DNA of 64,000 bases from Propionimicrobium sp. PCR01-08-3 (GTDB lineage: Bacteria > Actinomycetota > Actinomycetes > Propionibacteriales > Propionibacteriaceae): NCBI RefSeq assembly GCF_030286045.1, contig NZ_CP127390.1, positions 2,807,482 through 2,871,481 on the forward strand, in the 5' to 3' direction. Shown one piece after another: positions 1-8,517 of this stretch. Numbering within the stretch: position 1 is the stretch's first letter; the number at the start of each line of letters is the position of its first letter. The notes below the pieces were generated by a model, which saw nothing but the letters and a program-made list of their open reading frames with translations, ran no database searches and was not told where the DNA came from. Both the position numbers and the translations under genes were made by a program.

Positions 1-748
1 TCAGCTCATCGTAGGGTGCGTAGATGGCACTAATGTCCGGATTGGCCTTCAGTGCATTGTCTACCATCGGCGCAGAATCGGTGGCCGACGAGGTGGTGTA
101 CTTTCCGGTCTTGAAAAGCACATTCCAGTTGTTGTCTGCGGTGTATTGCTGCCAGACGACGTCACGACGATCGAGAGGTGCGATGCCGGCGACATTGACA
201 TATCCGACATCTTGGTCGGGACCGACATCGGCAAGCATCTGATCGAGCACCAGACTGGCCATCACCGCGTCGGACTGCTGGGTCTGCACGGCATCCGGCG
301 CACAGGTCTGGATCTCGACGTCATAGATGACCACCGAGATGCCTGCTTCCAGTGCCTTGTTTACGCCAGGGCACAAGGTATCGGCGAATCCGTGACGCAC
401 GATGATTCCCTGCGCCCCCGAGGCGATGGCCTGGTCGAGCTGGCTTGCCTGGGTCGCATTGTCACCCTGAGCGTCATAGACATCCAACTCCATATTGAGA
501 GCCTCGGCCTGCAACCTGGTGCCGTTGAGATACTGCTGGAAATAGTCGCCTTGCCCGGTGTTCTGGACGATGGCGATGTGCACAGGGTCGCCATCGAAGG
601 GAGACGGCATTGGAGCCGAAGCCGTCGCGACGGAGCCGGAATCTTGATTCTGTGGTGAACTCGAGGCGGCGTCTCCACCCTGGCTACAGCCGCTGGCTCC
701 CAAGATCAGGGCCAGCCCGAGCGCACCTACCAAACGCGGCTTGTTCAT
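1..748 (-). CDS. Sugar ABC transporter substrate-binding lipoprotein (PBP1 type), partial
   Basis: The frame starts with ATG at 748 behind a strong AAGGAG and runs off the left edge, so about 249 N-terminal residues are visible. Residues 1-21 form a lipoprotein signal ending in a lipobox (LGASGC, Cys21), followed by a Ser/Gln/Asp-rich linker. From about residue 50 (VHIAIVQNT) the protein looks like ribose/xylose-type periplasmic binding proteins: alternating strands and helices, the segment ASGAQGIIVRHG, and a later NPDISAIYAPYDEL segment. It would capture a sugar outside the membrane for an ABC importer whose other parts lie off the window. It lies 16 bp downstream of the isomerase gene on the same strand, so the two are probably one transcript. 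The ligand cannot be read from the sequence. Confidence 0.85.
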   Translation of the reverse strand, partial: MNKPRLVGALGLALILGASGCSQGGDAASSSPQNQDSGSVATASAPMPSPFDGDPVHIAIVQNTGQGDYFQQYLNGTRLQAEALNMELDVYDAQGDNATQASQLDQAIASGAQGIIVRHGFADTLCPGVNKALEAGISVVIYDVEIQTCAPDAVQTQQSDAVMASLVLDQMLADVGPDQDVGYVNVAGIAPLDRRDVVWQQYTADNNWNVLFKTGKYTTSSATDSAPMVDNALKANPDISAIYAPYDEL

Positions 749-764
749 GATGTCTCCTTGTAGT

Positions 765-1799
765 TCAGCTGTCTAGCTCGGCCATCATTCGTGGCCGGGG
801 ATCGTGTGCGGGCTCGGCGATGCCTTTTTCGGTGGCGATTGCCGAGATCAGGTCGTGGGGCGTGACGTCGAAGGCCGGGTTGAACCCCCTGGACTGCGCG
901 GGCGTGGTGCGGACCGCACCGAAACCCAGCACCTCCGCTTCATCGCGTTGCTCGACATGGATCTGCTCTCCGGACGCAGTGCTCAGATCGACAGTCGAGT
1001 AAGGGGCGGCAACGATGAACGGTATGCCGGCGCGTTGGCAGGCCAGCGCGAGAGCAACCGATCCGATCTTGTTCGCGGTGTCGCCATTGGCCGCTATCCG
1101 GTCAGCCCCGATGATGGCGACATCGACCAGTCCACGGAGAATCGTGCTCGAGGCCGCACCATCTGCCTCGACGACGTGCTCGATTCCGTCCTGGACGAGC
1201 TCCCAGCTCGTCAGCCGGGACCCCTGCAGCAGCGGACGGGTCTCGTCCGCGTAGACCAGACCCAACTTTCCGCGGTCATGCAACTCGTGGATGATCCCGT
1301 ATGCGGTTCCCCAGGCGCTGGTCGCCAGAGCGCCGGTATTGCAGTGGGTGATGACGCGAAGTTTGTCCGTCGGGCAGTGCGTAAGGATCCAGTCCGCTCC
1401 GAGCCGGGACAGCTCCCGGTTGGCACTCTCGTCGGCCTGCGCAATCTGCTTGGCTGCGCCAACCACGGCGCCGAGGCCTTCTCCGACCAGAGGACGCACT
1501 TGGTCGACGCCCCAGGCCAGGTTGACGGCGGTCGGACGAGCGTGCCTGATGCGATCGATCTCGGTCTGGATCCGGTCGGCGTCCCAGCCCTGTGCTGCAC
1601 CCTGCTGCATCGCGATTGCGACCCCGAATGCCCCCGCAACGCCGAGCGCCGGAGCACCACGCACCGCCAGGTCTTCTATCGCTCTGACAAGTGCATCGGT
1701 CGTGGTGATCTGCAGCAGCCGGGTTTCCCCCGGAAGCTGTGTCTGATCGATGAGTTCCAGTGAAGAGTCCTCATCGATCCACCTGAGTGCGCTGACCAT
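765..1799 (-). CDS. mtnA: S-methyl-5-thioribose-1-phosphate isomerase family protein (MtnA-like)
   Basis: This 344-residue protein belongs to the MtnA/eIF2B-related aldose-1-phosphate isomerases, which convert methylthioribose-1-phosphate (or 5-deoxyribose-1-phosphate) to the ketose. The hallmark active-site segments are present: HCNTG with catalytic Cys153 and GADRIAANGDTANKIGS with catalytic Asp233. Length is normal for the family. I chose ATG 1799 because AGGAGG sits just upstream; an in-frame start at 1832 has no such site. No other Met-salvage gene is nearby. The neighbours are a sugar-binding lipoprotein, a divergent GntR regulator, and two aldolases plus an LsrF homologue across the promoter region. 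This favours a catabolic sugar role, as in DHAP-shunt/5-deoxyribose disposal, over housekeeping methionine salvage. The exact substrate is inferred. Confidence 0.88.
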   Translation of the reverse strand: MVSALRWIDEDSSLELIDQTQLPGETRLLQITTTDALVRAIEDLAVRGAPALGVAGAFGVAIAMQQGAAQGWDADRIQTEIDRIRHARPTAVNLAWGVDQVRPLVGEGLGAVVGAAKQIAQADESANRELSRLGADWILTHCPTDKLRVITHCNTGALATSAWGTAYGIIHELHDRGKLGLVYADETRPLLQGSRLTSWELVQDGIEHVVEADGAASSTILRGLVDVAIIGADRIAANGDTANKIGSVALALACQRAGIPFIVAAPYSTVDLSTASGEQIHVEQRDEAEVLGFGAVRTTPAQSRGFNPAFDVTPHDLISAIATEKGIAEPAHDPRPRMMAELDS

Positions 1800-2031
1800 C
1801 GTGCCTCCTGCGAACCGCATCGTCCGTTTCAACCTGGTTCGAGAGTAAGTACAAGTTGTTCAACATGTCAATACTTTATTTTCCAAGTACAGTGAAGATT
1901 TAAGATGACCGAGTCGGTAGCCATCCGGCACTCGAGCACCGACCGCAGGGTCACCCAGCAGGCCGAAGAGGATGGCTTTAGGCTTTGGACCAGTGAAACG
2001 TTGCACCGGCGGCAGGGATTGAGGTGAAGCC
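1800..2031. promoter_or_regulatory. Divergent promoter/operator region between mtnA-like gene and gntR
   Basis: This 232-bp region separates the leftward isomerase operon from the rightward regulator and must hold both promoters. The middle (about 1845-1900) is AT-rich against a GC-rich background. It contains TACAAGTT at 1850-1857, whose complement AACTTGTA recurs at 2795-2802 in the promoter region of the aldolase operon. This makes it a candidate half-site for the GntR regulator. The regulator's ribosome binding site GAGGTGA lies at 2021-2027. Confidence 0.5.
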
Positions 2032-2751
2032 GTGACAGGACGCGCCACCCTCGTGTCGCGCATCTCCGGCGAACTACGCGGCGAACTGGCCGCCGGAAAC
2101 TATCCGGTAGGCTCCAAACTTCCTTCCGAAACAGAGCTGGCTACTCGGTTCGGCGCTTCGCGGCCAACCGTGCGCGCCGCCTTGCGTGAACTACAAGCGC
2201 TGTCCTTGGTGCGCACCCAACATGGCCTGGGTACCTTCGTCACCGATCCGCCCACCGTGAAAGCCGGTCTGGAACGGCTTGGCTCCATCACCGACTCGAT
2301 CCGCTCGACGGGCAAGACGCCCGGAATGATCTATTTCAGCCGCATCCGACGCCGGGTGTTGCCCGAAGAAGCGGTCATCATGTCGTGTCCGACGGAGTCA
2401 GAAGTACTCGAGCTACGCCGAACGATCCTCGCGGATGGCGAGGTGGTCGCCTACTCGTATGATCTGATCCCGGCGCAGATACTGCCCAAGGATTTCGACG
2501 ATGGCCGGCTGGAGGGCTCACTCTTCAACTTCTTCCGTAGCCAACTCGGGATTGACCCAAGTTACGGCGAAGCTGAAATCCATGCCGTGCACTCCCAGCA
2601 CATAGGGTGGGGACGCGAAGCCGCCGCCCACGATCTATTCGTCCTGCTCAACCAATTGCACTACGACAGCGCGGATCGTTTGGTCCTTTACTCGCGAACC
2701 TACTTCATCGAAAATCGCTACAACTTCACCGTCTACCGCAAATCGAACTGA
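2032..2751 (+). CDS. GntR family (HutC/UTRA) transcriptional regulator
   Basis: The 239-residue product has an N-terminal winged helix (about residues 5-70) with the GntR signature, including KLPSETELATRFGASRPTV and the wing HGLGTFV. A UTRA effector-binding domain follows (about 95-235) with the usual LRRTILADGEVVAYSYDLIP segment. This domain commonly binds a phosphorylated sugar or small metabolite and releases DNA. The start is GTG at 2032, four bases after GAGGTGA; no better ATG is present. It sits between the divergent isomerase arm and the aldolase operon, so it probably controls both through the shared AACTTGTA elements. The effector is unknown; a sugar phosphate from the pathway is the natural guess. 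Confidence 0.9.
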   Translation: MTGRATLVSRISGELRGELAAGNYPVGSKLPSETELATRFGASRPTVRAALRELQALSLVRTQHGLGTFVTDPPTVKAGLERLGSITDSIRSTGKTPGMIYFSRIRRRVLPEEAVIMSCPTESEVLELRRTILADGEVVAYSYDLIPAQILPKDFDDGRLEGSLFNFFRSQLGIDPSYGEAEIHAVHSQHIGWGREAAAHDLFVLLNQLHYDSADRLVLYSRTYFIENRYNFTVYRKSN

Positions 2752-2770
2752 CCAGGCCTCTTCCCTTCTC

Positions 2771-2829
2771 TTGACGCCTGCAACTCTTCCGCCTAACTTG
2801 TAAAGCAACTTGGCAACGATGGAGTTGAG
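2771..2829 (+). promoter_or_regulatory. Promoter with overlapping operator and RBS of the aldolase operon
   Basis: A -35-like TTGACG (2771-2776) is followed after 17 bp by a -10-like TAACTT (2794-2799). The -10 is overlapped by AACTTGTA (2795-2802), the element also found in inverse orientation at 1850-1857, and by a second AACTTGG at 2808-2814. A regulator bound here would block polymerase. GGAG at 2821-2824 is the ribosome binding site for the ATG at 2830. Confidence 0.5.
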
Positions 2830-4779
2830 ATGGCAAGACTCGCTGAATCGGATCCGCTACTGCTCGAACTGGCCGAGGCATCGCGCGCGCTCGGCGCCGA
2901 TGACAGGCTGGTGCTGGGAGGTGGCGGAAACACTTCCGTCAAGAGCAGCTATCGCGACATCACCGGTCGTGACGTGCCCGTCTTATGGGTGAAGGGCAGC
3001 GGGCATGATCTCGCCACGATCACGCCTGACGGTTTCGCGCCGCTGCGACTCGATCGTGTTCGCGAGTTGCTGCCCCCGGTGCATGTCCCAGAGTCGGCGC
3101 TGCTCGGTGAATTGCGGTGCGCGCTGGTTGACGCCGCGGCCCCGGATCCGTCTGTGGAGACGCTCGTCCATGCCCTGTTGCCGCAGACCGCCGTGCTGCA
3201 TTCCCACTCGGACGATCTGCTGATCCTGTCCAACAGCGTCAATGGCAGGGCGCTGCTCCCCGACGTGCTGGGCGACTGTGTGATCGTCGACTACGCGATG
3301 CCCGGCCCTCAGTTGGTGGCCGCGTGCGCGAAAGCCTGGACCGCCGCGGCGACCGACCGGACGGTAGGCCTGTTCCTCCAAGGTCATGGGCTGTTCACGG
3401 TCGGGGATTCGCCGGTCGAAGCACTGGATCGGCACCGGGCCATCATCGGGCGGGCCCGCGAGGTACTGTCCGAGATTCGGCTGCCCGACGTCGCGCAGCC
3501 GGCCGACAGTGCACCGACATCGCCCAGTGAGCAGATCTCAGCGCTACGCCACGAGGTTTCCCGGCTTGCGGTTCGTCCCCTTCACGCAGTCGTGGACGAC
3601 AGCGCCACCACAAGGTCATTCATCGCAGATTCCAGACTGATGCAGGCGATCTGCCGAGGCCCGCTGACTCCTGATCACGTCATCTGGACGCGCAACACGC
3701 CGTGCATGGGAACCGATCTCGACGAATATGCGAGCCACGAACATGACTGGTTCCAAGCCGGCCAGGCCAGACAGGGGCGCGAACTGATCGAGCATGATCC
3801 GGCGCCCCGGGTCGTGCTCGATCCCGAGCTCGGCCTGGTCGCGTTCGGCCGCGACGCGAACCAAGCCGGCATCACCGCCGAGATCACCCGGCATACCATG
3901 CGTGCTGTCCGGTTGGCCGAGGCGCTCGGCGGCTATCGTCCGGCGGATCAGGCGCACATCTTCGACCTCGAATACTGGGGTTTCCAAGAGGGCAAGCTCA
4001 CCCGTACCGATTCCGGCAAACCACTTGCCGGGCAAGTCGCGCTGGTGACAGGCGCCGCCTCGGGCATCGGACGAGGATGTGCCGCCCAGCTTCTGGACGC
4101 CGGGGCGAGTGTCGTCGGCTGGGATCTCTCGCCCAAGGTGACCGACACCTTCGATTCGCCGAATTGGCTGGGGATCGAGATCGATGTGACCGATGCCGAT
4201 GCAATGAAGTCCGCTCTCGATCAGCAGGTGGCGGCATTCGGCGGCCTCGATATTCTCGTCGTAGCGGCCGGTATTTTCCCGCAGGGCGCCAATCTCGGCG
4301 AACTCACCTCCCAGACTTGGCGCAAGACGATGGCGGTCAATATGGACGCCATCATGGAGCTGTATGGGTTGGCGCATCCGTTGCTGAAATGCGCGGTTCC
4401 CTACGGACGCGTGGTCTTGATCGCGTCCAAGAATGTCGCTGCTCCCGGTCCTGGCGCCGCAGCCTATTCAGCGTCGAAGGCAGGAGTCACCCAACTCAGC
4501 CGAGTCGCCGCGCTGGAATGGGCAGGTGAGGGAATCCGGGTCAATATGGTGCATCCCGATGCGGTATTCGACACCGGTTTATGGACCCCCGATCTCCTGG
4601 CGTCAAGAGCCGAGCATTACGGCATGAGTGTCGAGGAATACAAACGGCGCAACCTACTGCACACCGAAATCACCTCCGCGGCGGTCGGCCGGCTCGCGGT
4701 GGCGATGTGCAGCGAGAGCTTCGCCTGCACCACGGGTGCGCAGGTGCCCATCGACGGCGGCAACGAACGAGTGATCTGA
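2830..4779 (+). CDS. Bifunctional class II aldolase / short-chain dehydrogenase (RhaE/PRK08324-like)
   Basis: The 649-residue protein is a natural fusion. Residues 1-390 form a class II aldolase/adducin domain with GGGGNTSVK near the start, the metal-binding HSHSDD and a later QGHGLFT. Residues 398-649 form a short-chain dehydrogenase with the Rossmann motif TGAASGIG, the catalytic YSASK and a PIDGG tail. Known relatives cleave a ketose-1-phosphate such as rhamnulose-1-phosphate and oxidise the resulting aldehyde (lactaldehyde). Length is close to the usual 650-680. It is the first gene of a coupled set: cupin, LsrF homologue, FucA-like aldolase. No rhamnose isomerase or kinase is in view, so the substrate may instead be the ketose-1-phosphate made by the MtnA-like isomerase. 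Confidence 0.88.
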   Translation: MARLAESDPLLLELAEASRALGADDRLVLGGGGNTSVKSSYRDITGRDVPVLWVKGSGHDLATITPDGFAPLRLDRVRELLPPVHVPESALLGELRCALVDAAAPDPSVETLVHALLPQTAVLHSHSDDLLILSNSVNGRALLPDVLGDCVIVDYAMPGPQLVAACAKAWTAAATDRTVGLFLQGHGLFTVGDSPVEALDRHRAIIGRAREVLSEIRLPDVAQPADSAPTSPSEQISALRHEVSRLAVRPLHAVVDDSATTRSFIADSRLMQAICRGPLTPDHVIWTRNTPCMGTDLDEYASHEHDWFQAGQARQGRELIEHDPAPRVVLDPELGLVAFGRDANQAGITAEITRHTMRAVRLAEALGGYRPADQAHIFDLEYWGFQEGKLTRTDSGKPLAGQVALVTGAASGIGRGCAAQLLDAGASVVGWDLSPKVTDTFDSPNWLGIEIDVTDADAMKSALDQQVAAFGGLDILVVAAGIFPQGANLGELTSQTWRKTMAVNMDAIMELYGLAHPLLKCAVPYGRVVLIASKNVAAPGPGAAAYSASKAGVTQLSRVAALEWAGEGIRVNMVHPDAVFDTGLWTPDLLASRAEHYGMSVEEYKRRNLLHTEITSAAVGRLAVAMCSESFACTTGAQVPIDGGNERVI

Positions 4780-4821
4780 CAGATCGAAATATTGCGAACC
4801 AAACCATGGCAAGGAGCGATG

Positions 4822-5217
4822 ATGCAATCCGGAAACCTGCACGCGGCACAACCCAGATGGGGAGATTGGGGCCCGGCCTATGCCCTGCAAGGCCCGACCA
4901 GCGACATCGGGCTGCTGACGCTACGGCCCGGCGACGAGATGACCAACCACATTCATGAGCATTGCGACGAATCATTCATTGTGCTCAATGGTGCCGTGAC
5001 CCTATGGGTCGATTGCGAAAATCGCTTCGAATTGCAACCCGGAGACGTCTATCGCTGCTCACCGGGAGAAATGCACTATTTTGTCAATGAAGGCGACATA
5101 TCGCTGGAGATGATCTTCATCAAATCTCCACAAAGCCCGAGCGACACCATCAATCTTCCCTGGAAGCCGGGCAATCCTCGTCCGGCACCAACAAATTCGC
5201 ATGGAAAGGACGAATAA
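4822..5217 (+). CDS. Single-domain cupin protein
   Basis: This protein of about 131 residues carries both cupin motifs: HIHEHCDESFIVLNG (metal-binding His/His/Glu) and GDVYRCSPGEMHYFVN (second His). It is probably a small metal-binding beta-barrel acting as a sugar or sugar-phosphate isomerase, mutarotase or epimerase in the pathway. I prefer ATG 4822 because AAGGAG (4811-4816) is correctly spaced; ATG 4819 and TTG 4792 are in-frame alternatives. Its stop overlaps the next start by one base (TAATG), so translation is coupled to the LsrF homologue. Reaction unknown. Confidence 0.75.
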   Translation: MQSGNLHAAQPRWGDWGPAYALQGPTSDIGLLTLRPGDEMTNHIHEHCDESFIVLNGAVTLWVDCENRFELQPGDVYRCSPGEMHYFVNEGDISLEMIFIKSPQSPSDTINLPWKPGNPRPAPTNSHGKDE

Positions 5218-6101
5218 TGGCAGATCTCGAAGGAAATCTCGACGCCCATAATTGGGGAATCGATCAACCGCAGAAAACCGCCGGCAGCAGAATCAAGGGC
5301 GCCGGGCAACTCGATTTCGGTATGCGGCACCGACTGGCACGAATTTTTGCCGATGACGGCCACACCACGATGCTGGCGTTCGATCACGGCTATTTTCAAG
5401 GGCCGACGCGCGGGCTGGAGCGCCTCGATCTGAGCATCGTGCCGCTGGCGCCTTACGCGGACGCACTGATGGGCACCCGCGGCGCCTTCCGTTCGACGAT
5501 CCCTGCCGAGTGTGGCAATGCGCTGGTGTTGCGGGCTTCCGGTGGCCCATCAGTGTTGAAGGAACTTTCGAACGAGCGCGTCGCCGTCGAGATGGCGGAC
5601 GCGGTCCGGCTCGACGTGGCCGCGGTGGCCGTTCAGGTCTTCATCGGCGGTGACTTCGAGACGCAGTCGATCGCCAATCTCAACCAGCTCGTGGACGCCG
5701 GATTCGGAGCCGGTATGCCGGTGCTGGGTGTCACGGCGGTCGGCACGCAGATGACCAGGGACGCCCGTTATCTCGGTTTGGCCACCAGGATCATCGCCGA
5801 GTTCGGCGCCCAGCTGGTCAAGACCTATTTCATTGAGGAGGGCTTCGAGCAGGTGGTGGCCGGCTGCCCGGTACCGATCATCATGGCCGGCGGCAAGAAG
5901 CAGCCGGTGCCCGATGCGCTCGCCATGGCCTGGAAGGCGATCGATCAGGGCGCGGCCGGAGTCGACATGGGCCGCAACATCTTCCAGCGCGAGAACCCGA
6001 CCGCGATGATCCAGGCGGTCAAGGGCATCGTCCATGAGGGCTTGACCGTCGAGCAGGCCTGCGAGGAATACCGGGATCTATCCGGCGGAGCCGAGGACTG
6101 A
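5217..6101 (+). CDS. lsrF: LsrF-like class I aldolase/thiolase (DeoC/FbaB family)
   Basis: The 294-residue protein matches the remembered sequence of enteric LsrF along its whole length, including near-identical blocks DQPQK, TMLAFDHGYFQGPT, VLRASG and QAIDQGA.GVDMGRNIFQ. LsrF cleaves 3-hydroxy-2,4-pentadione-5-phosphate, from phospho-AI-2, with CoA to give DHAP and acetyl-CoA. The Schiff-base lysine is Lys202 in VKTYF; Asp56-His57 lie in FDHGY. No LsrK, LsrG or LsrR is visible and the adjacent cupin is the only isomerase candidate. The protein could serve AI-2-type catabolism or a related phosphorylated diketone arising in this pathway. Family assignment is firm; substrate is inferred. Confidence 0.88.
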   Translation: MADLEGNLDAHNWGIDQPQKTAGSRIKGAGQLDFGMRHRLARIFADDGHTTMLAFDHGYFQGPTRGLERLDLSIVPLAPYADALMGTRGAFRSTIPAECGNALVLRASGGPSVLKELSNERVAVEMADAVRLDVAAVAVQVFIGGDFETQSIANLNQLVDAGFGAGMPVLGVTAVGTQMTRDARYLGLATRIIAEFGAQLVKTYFIEEGFEQVVAGCPVPIIMAGGKKQPVPDALAMAWKAIDQGAAGVDMGRNIFQRENPTAMIQAVKGIVHEGLTVEQACEEYRDLSGGAED

Positions 6102-6103
6102 GC

Positions 6104-6733
6104 ATGGACGAGCAGAGCACCCGCGAACAGATCTGCACGATCGGCCGGAATCTCTGGCTGCAACGACTGGTCACCGCAAACGACGGCAATGTCTCCGTGC
6201 GGCTCGACGAGACGCGGGTGTTGTGCACGCCGACCGGAGTCAGCAAGGGCGCCATGACGCCCGAGATGCTGACGCTGGTCGACCTCGACGGCACTCGGCT
6301 GGATGACAAACCCGTGCGTCCCTCCAGCGAGGTCTTGATGCACCTGGAGGTATACCGGCAGGACCCGAACGTCGGCGCCGTGGTTCATGCACATCCGATG
6401 TTCGCGACCATGTGGGCGGTCTGCGGCGAGGGATTCGAAGCGCGAATGCTGCCGGAGACCATTGTCAGCATGGCCGAGGTGCCGTTGGCTCCCTATGCGA
6501 CTCCTTCGACTCCAGGGGTGCCGGAATCGGTGCGACCGTTCGTCCGCGATCATCGCGCCTGCCTGCTGGAGAACCATGGGGCGCTGACTTGGGGCACAGA
6601 TGTGACGAGCGCCTACCTGCTGATGGAAAGGCTCGAGTTCACCGCCGAGCTCAACTGGCGGCTGCGGCAGGCCGGCGCAGGCAACAACCTTCCCGATGGC
6701 GAGGTGAACAAGCTGATTCAACTGTTCAGCTGA
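6104..6733 (+). CDS. Class II aldolase, fuculose/5-deoxyribulose-phosphate aldolase-like
   Basis: The 209-residue single-domain class II aldolase starts two bases after the preceding stop. Key residues of the L-fuculose-1-phosphate aldolase family are present: catalytic Glu76 (PSSEVLMH) and zinc ligands His95 and His97 (VVHAHP) and His158 (LENHGA). It would cleave a ketose-1-phosphate to DHAP and an aldehyde. With the MtnA-like isomerase it resembles the DHAP-shunt gene pair used for 5-deoxyribose or methylthioribose disposal. A kinase is not in the window. It is the second aldolase of this fold in the operon, so the two probably act on different stereoisomers or the locus handles more than one sugar. 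Confidence 0.87.
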   Translation: MDEQSTREQICTIGRNLWLQRLVTANDGNVSVRLDETRVLCTPTGVSKGAMTPEMLTLVDLDGTRLDDKPVRPSSEVLMHLEVYRQDPNVGAVVHAHPMFATMWAVCGEGFEARMLPETIVSMAEVPLAPYATPSTPGVPESVRPFVRDHRACLLENHGALTWGTDVTSAYLLMERLEFTAELNWRLRQAGAGNNLPDGEVNKLIQLFS

Positions 6734-6779
6734 GCCTTCACCTTTATCGGAAAGTTATCTCTTTCTCGGCGGAAACCAG

Positions 6780-6809
6780 TTGGCAAGCCACTTTGCGTTG
6801 CACGATAGA
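6780..6809 (+). promoter_or_regulatory. Candidate promoter for the sugar ABC importer
   Basis: In the 171-bp gap after the aldolase, TTGGCA (6780-6785) and GATAGA (6804-6809) are spaced by 18 bp and suggest an internal promoter. The surrounding AGTTGGCAAG resembles the ACTTGGCAAC in front of the aldolase operon (2809-2818), hinting at the same regulator. Confidence 0.35.
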
Positions 6810-6904
6810 TGAAGCACGCCGGATCCACCGGTAGCCAGCACATCGGGCACTGATCGGAGCATCCGGAAAAGGCAAAAACTCAACTCACAGTGGAGGAGAT
6901 GCTG

Positions 6905-8269
6905 ATGTCAAGGAAGTTCGTCCGTCCGCTCGCTGTTTCCAGTGCCGTCGTTCTGGCATTGGGAATGGCTGCATGTGGTGGCGGTGACGATGGTGGCTCC
7001 GGATCGTCCGAGTCCGTCGATTGTTCCGCTTTCGACGCTTATGGAGATCTCTCGGGAACCGAAGTCTCGGTGTACACCGCGATCGTCTCGCCGGAATCCG
7101 ATCCCTACGTCGAATCGTTCAAAGCGTTCGAAGAGTGCACCGGAGCAACCATCAATTACGAAGGCGACAAGGCTTTCTCCGAGCAGATCTCGGTACGCGT
7201 ACAAGGCGGCAACGCCCCCGATATCGCGTTCGTGCCGCAGCCCGGACTCGTCCAGACCCTGGTGGACACCGGCAACGCGGTGCCAGCCCCGGCAGATACC
7301 GAAGCCAACGTCGACCAGTACTTCAGCGAAGACTGGAAGAAATACGGCACCGTCGACGACACCTTCTACGCGGCACCACTCGGCGCTTCGGTGAAGTCGC
7401 TGGTCTGGTATTCGCCTTCGGCATTCGCCGACGGTGGATACGAAGTTCCCGAGACCTGGGATCAGATGATGGATCTCACCCAACAGATCGCGTCCGATCA
7501 TAATGATGGCCTGACCAAGCCGTGGTGCGTGGGCTTCGGCGACGGCGCCTCCACCGGCTGGGTTGGCACCGACTGGATCGAGGACGTCATGCTGCGCACC
7601 AGCGATGGCGACACCTACGACAAGTGGGTAAACCACGACATCCCGTTCAATGACTCGTCGGTGGTCACCGCCTTCGATACGGCCGGAGACATCCTCAAGA
7701 ACAACGACTACGTCAATGGCGGCCTGGGTGACGCGACCACCATCTCGACCACCGCGTTCACCGACGCCGGTCTGCCGATTCTCGATGGCACCTGCTTCAT
7801 GCATCGCCAGGCGTCGTTCTACGGCAATTCGTGGCCGGAAGGAACCAACGTCGGACCCGATGGCGACGTGTGGGCGTTCTACCTGCCTGCGACCGATCCC
7901 GATCAGGCCAAGCCGGTCATCGGCGGTGGAGACTTCGCGCTGGCGTTCTCCGACCGGCCCGAGGTACAAGCCTTCCAGACGTACCTGTCGAGCGCCGATT
8001 GGGCGAACGAACGCGCCAAGGCGACCACGTCCGGTGGTGCGGTCACCGCGAACACCGGTCTGGATCAATCGTTGCTGACCAATGAGGTTGACAAGTTGTC
8101 GGTCGAGTTGCTGACGGACGAGAACGCGGTCTTCCGCTTCGATGGTTCCGATCTGATGCCGAGCGCGGTCGGCTCCGGTACCTTCTGGACGGCCATGGTC
8201 GATTGGACGACCAGTGGCGCGAGCACCGAACAGGTGACCGATCAGGTCGAAAGCACCTGGCCCGCATAG
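6905..8269 (+). CDS. Sugar ABC transporter extracellular binding protein, family 1 lipoprotein
   Basis: The protein of about 454 residues has a lipoprotein signal (LGMAAC, Cys24) followed by a Gly/Asp/Ser-rich linker and a family 1 solute-binding fold. Recognisable segments are GDKAFSEQISVRVQGGNAPDIAFVPQPG and KPWCVGFGDGASTGWVGTDWIEDVML, typical of alpha-glucoside/oligosaccharide binders of the AglE type. ATG 6905 follows GGAGGA at 6892-6897; upstream GTG 6890 and ATG 6899 are less well placed. It is the first gene of the importer and is separated from the permeases by 248 bp with strong hairpins, a layout that usually yields more binding protein than permease. The ligand is unknown. It differs in class from the PBP1 lipoprotein at the left edge. 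Confidence 0.9.
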   Translation: MSRKFVRPLAVSSAVVLALGMAACGGGDDGGSGSSESVDCSAFDAYGDLSGTEVSVYTAIVSPESDPYVESFKAFEECTGATINYEGDKAFSEQISVRVQGGNAPDIAFVPQPGLVQTLVDTGNAVPAPADTEANVDQYFSEDWKKYGTVDDTFYAAPLGASVKSLVWYSPSAFADGGYEVPETWDQMMDLTQQIASDHNDGLTKPWCVGFGDGASTGWVGTDWIEDVMLRTSDGDTYDKWVNHDIPFNDSSVVTAFDTAGDILKNNDYVNGGLGDATTISTTAFTDAGLPILDGTCFMHRQASFYGNSWPEGTNVGPDGDVWAFYLPATDPDQAKPVIGGGDFALAFSDRPEVQAFQTYLSSADWANERAKATTSGGAVTANTGLDQSLLTNEVDKLSVELLTDENAVFRFDGSDLMPSAVGSGTFWTAMVDWTTSGASTEQVTDQVESTWPA

Positions 8270-8313
8270 GGCGATTCGGCCTTCGCGGATGCCGGGCATG
8301 GCCAACGAATGGT

Positions 8314-8406
8314 TTTGGTTGCCGAGGGCTCGTCGAAATGGTTCGGCTTGCCTTCGGCAACCAAAGCTATTTGGCCCCTGATCCACCAAGAGATGCCATC
8401 AGGGGC
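8314..8406 (+). terminator. Tandem intercistronic hairpins between binding protein and permeases
   Basis: Two perfect inverted repeats lie between the genes: TTTGGTTGCCGA (8314-8325) with TCGGCAACCAAA (8354-8365), and GCCCCTGAT (8374-8382) with ATCAGGGGC (8398-8406). Neither is followed by a U-run, so they are more likely an attenuator or an RNA-stabilising barrier than a full terminator. The rest of the gap shows no gene. Confidence 0.55.
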
Positions 8407-8517
8407 TACCCCATCGCCTCGAAGTCGGCGTCCGGATCACCGTCTGAGAGATGAAGTCAATGACGTATGTGAAACGACCGATGCGTCAACCCGATACCCG
8501 GAACAAGCGAGGTAACC

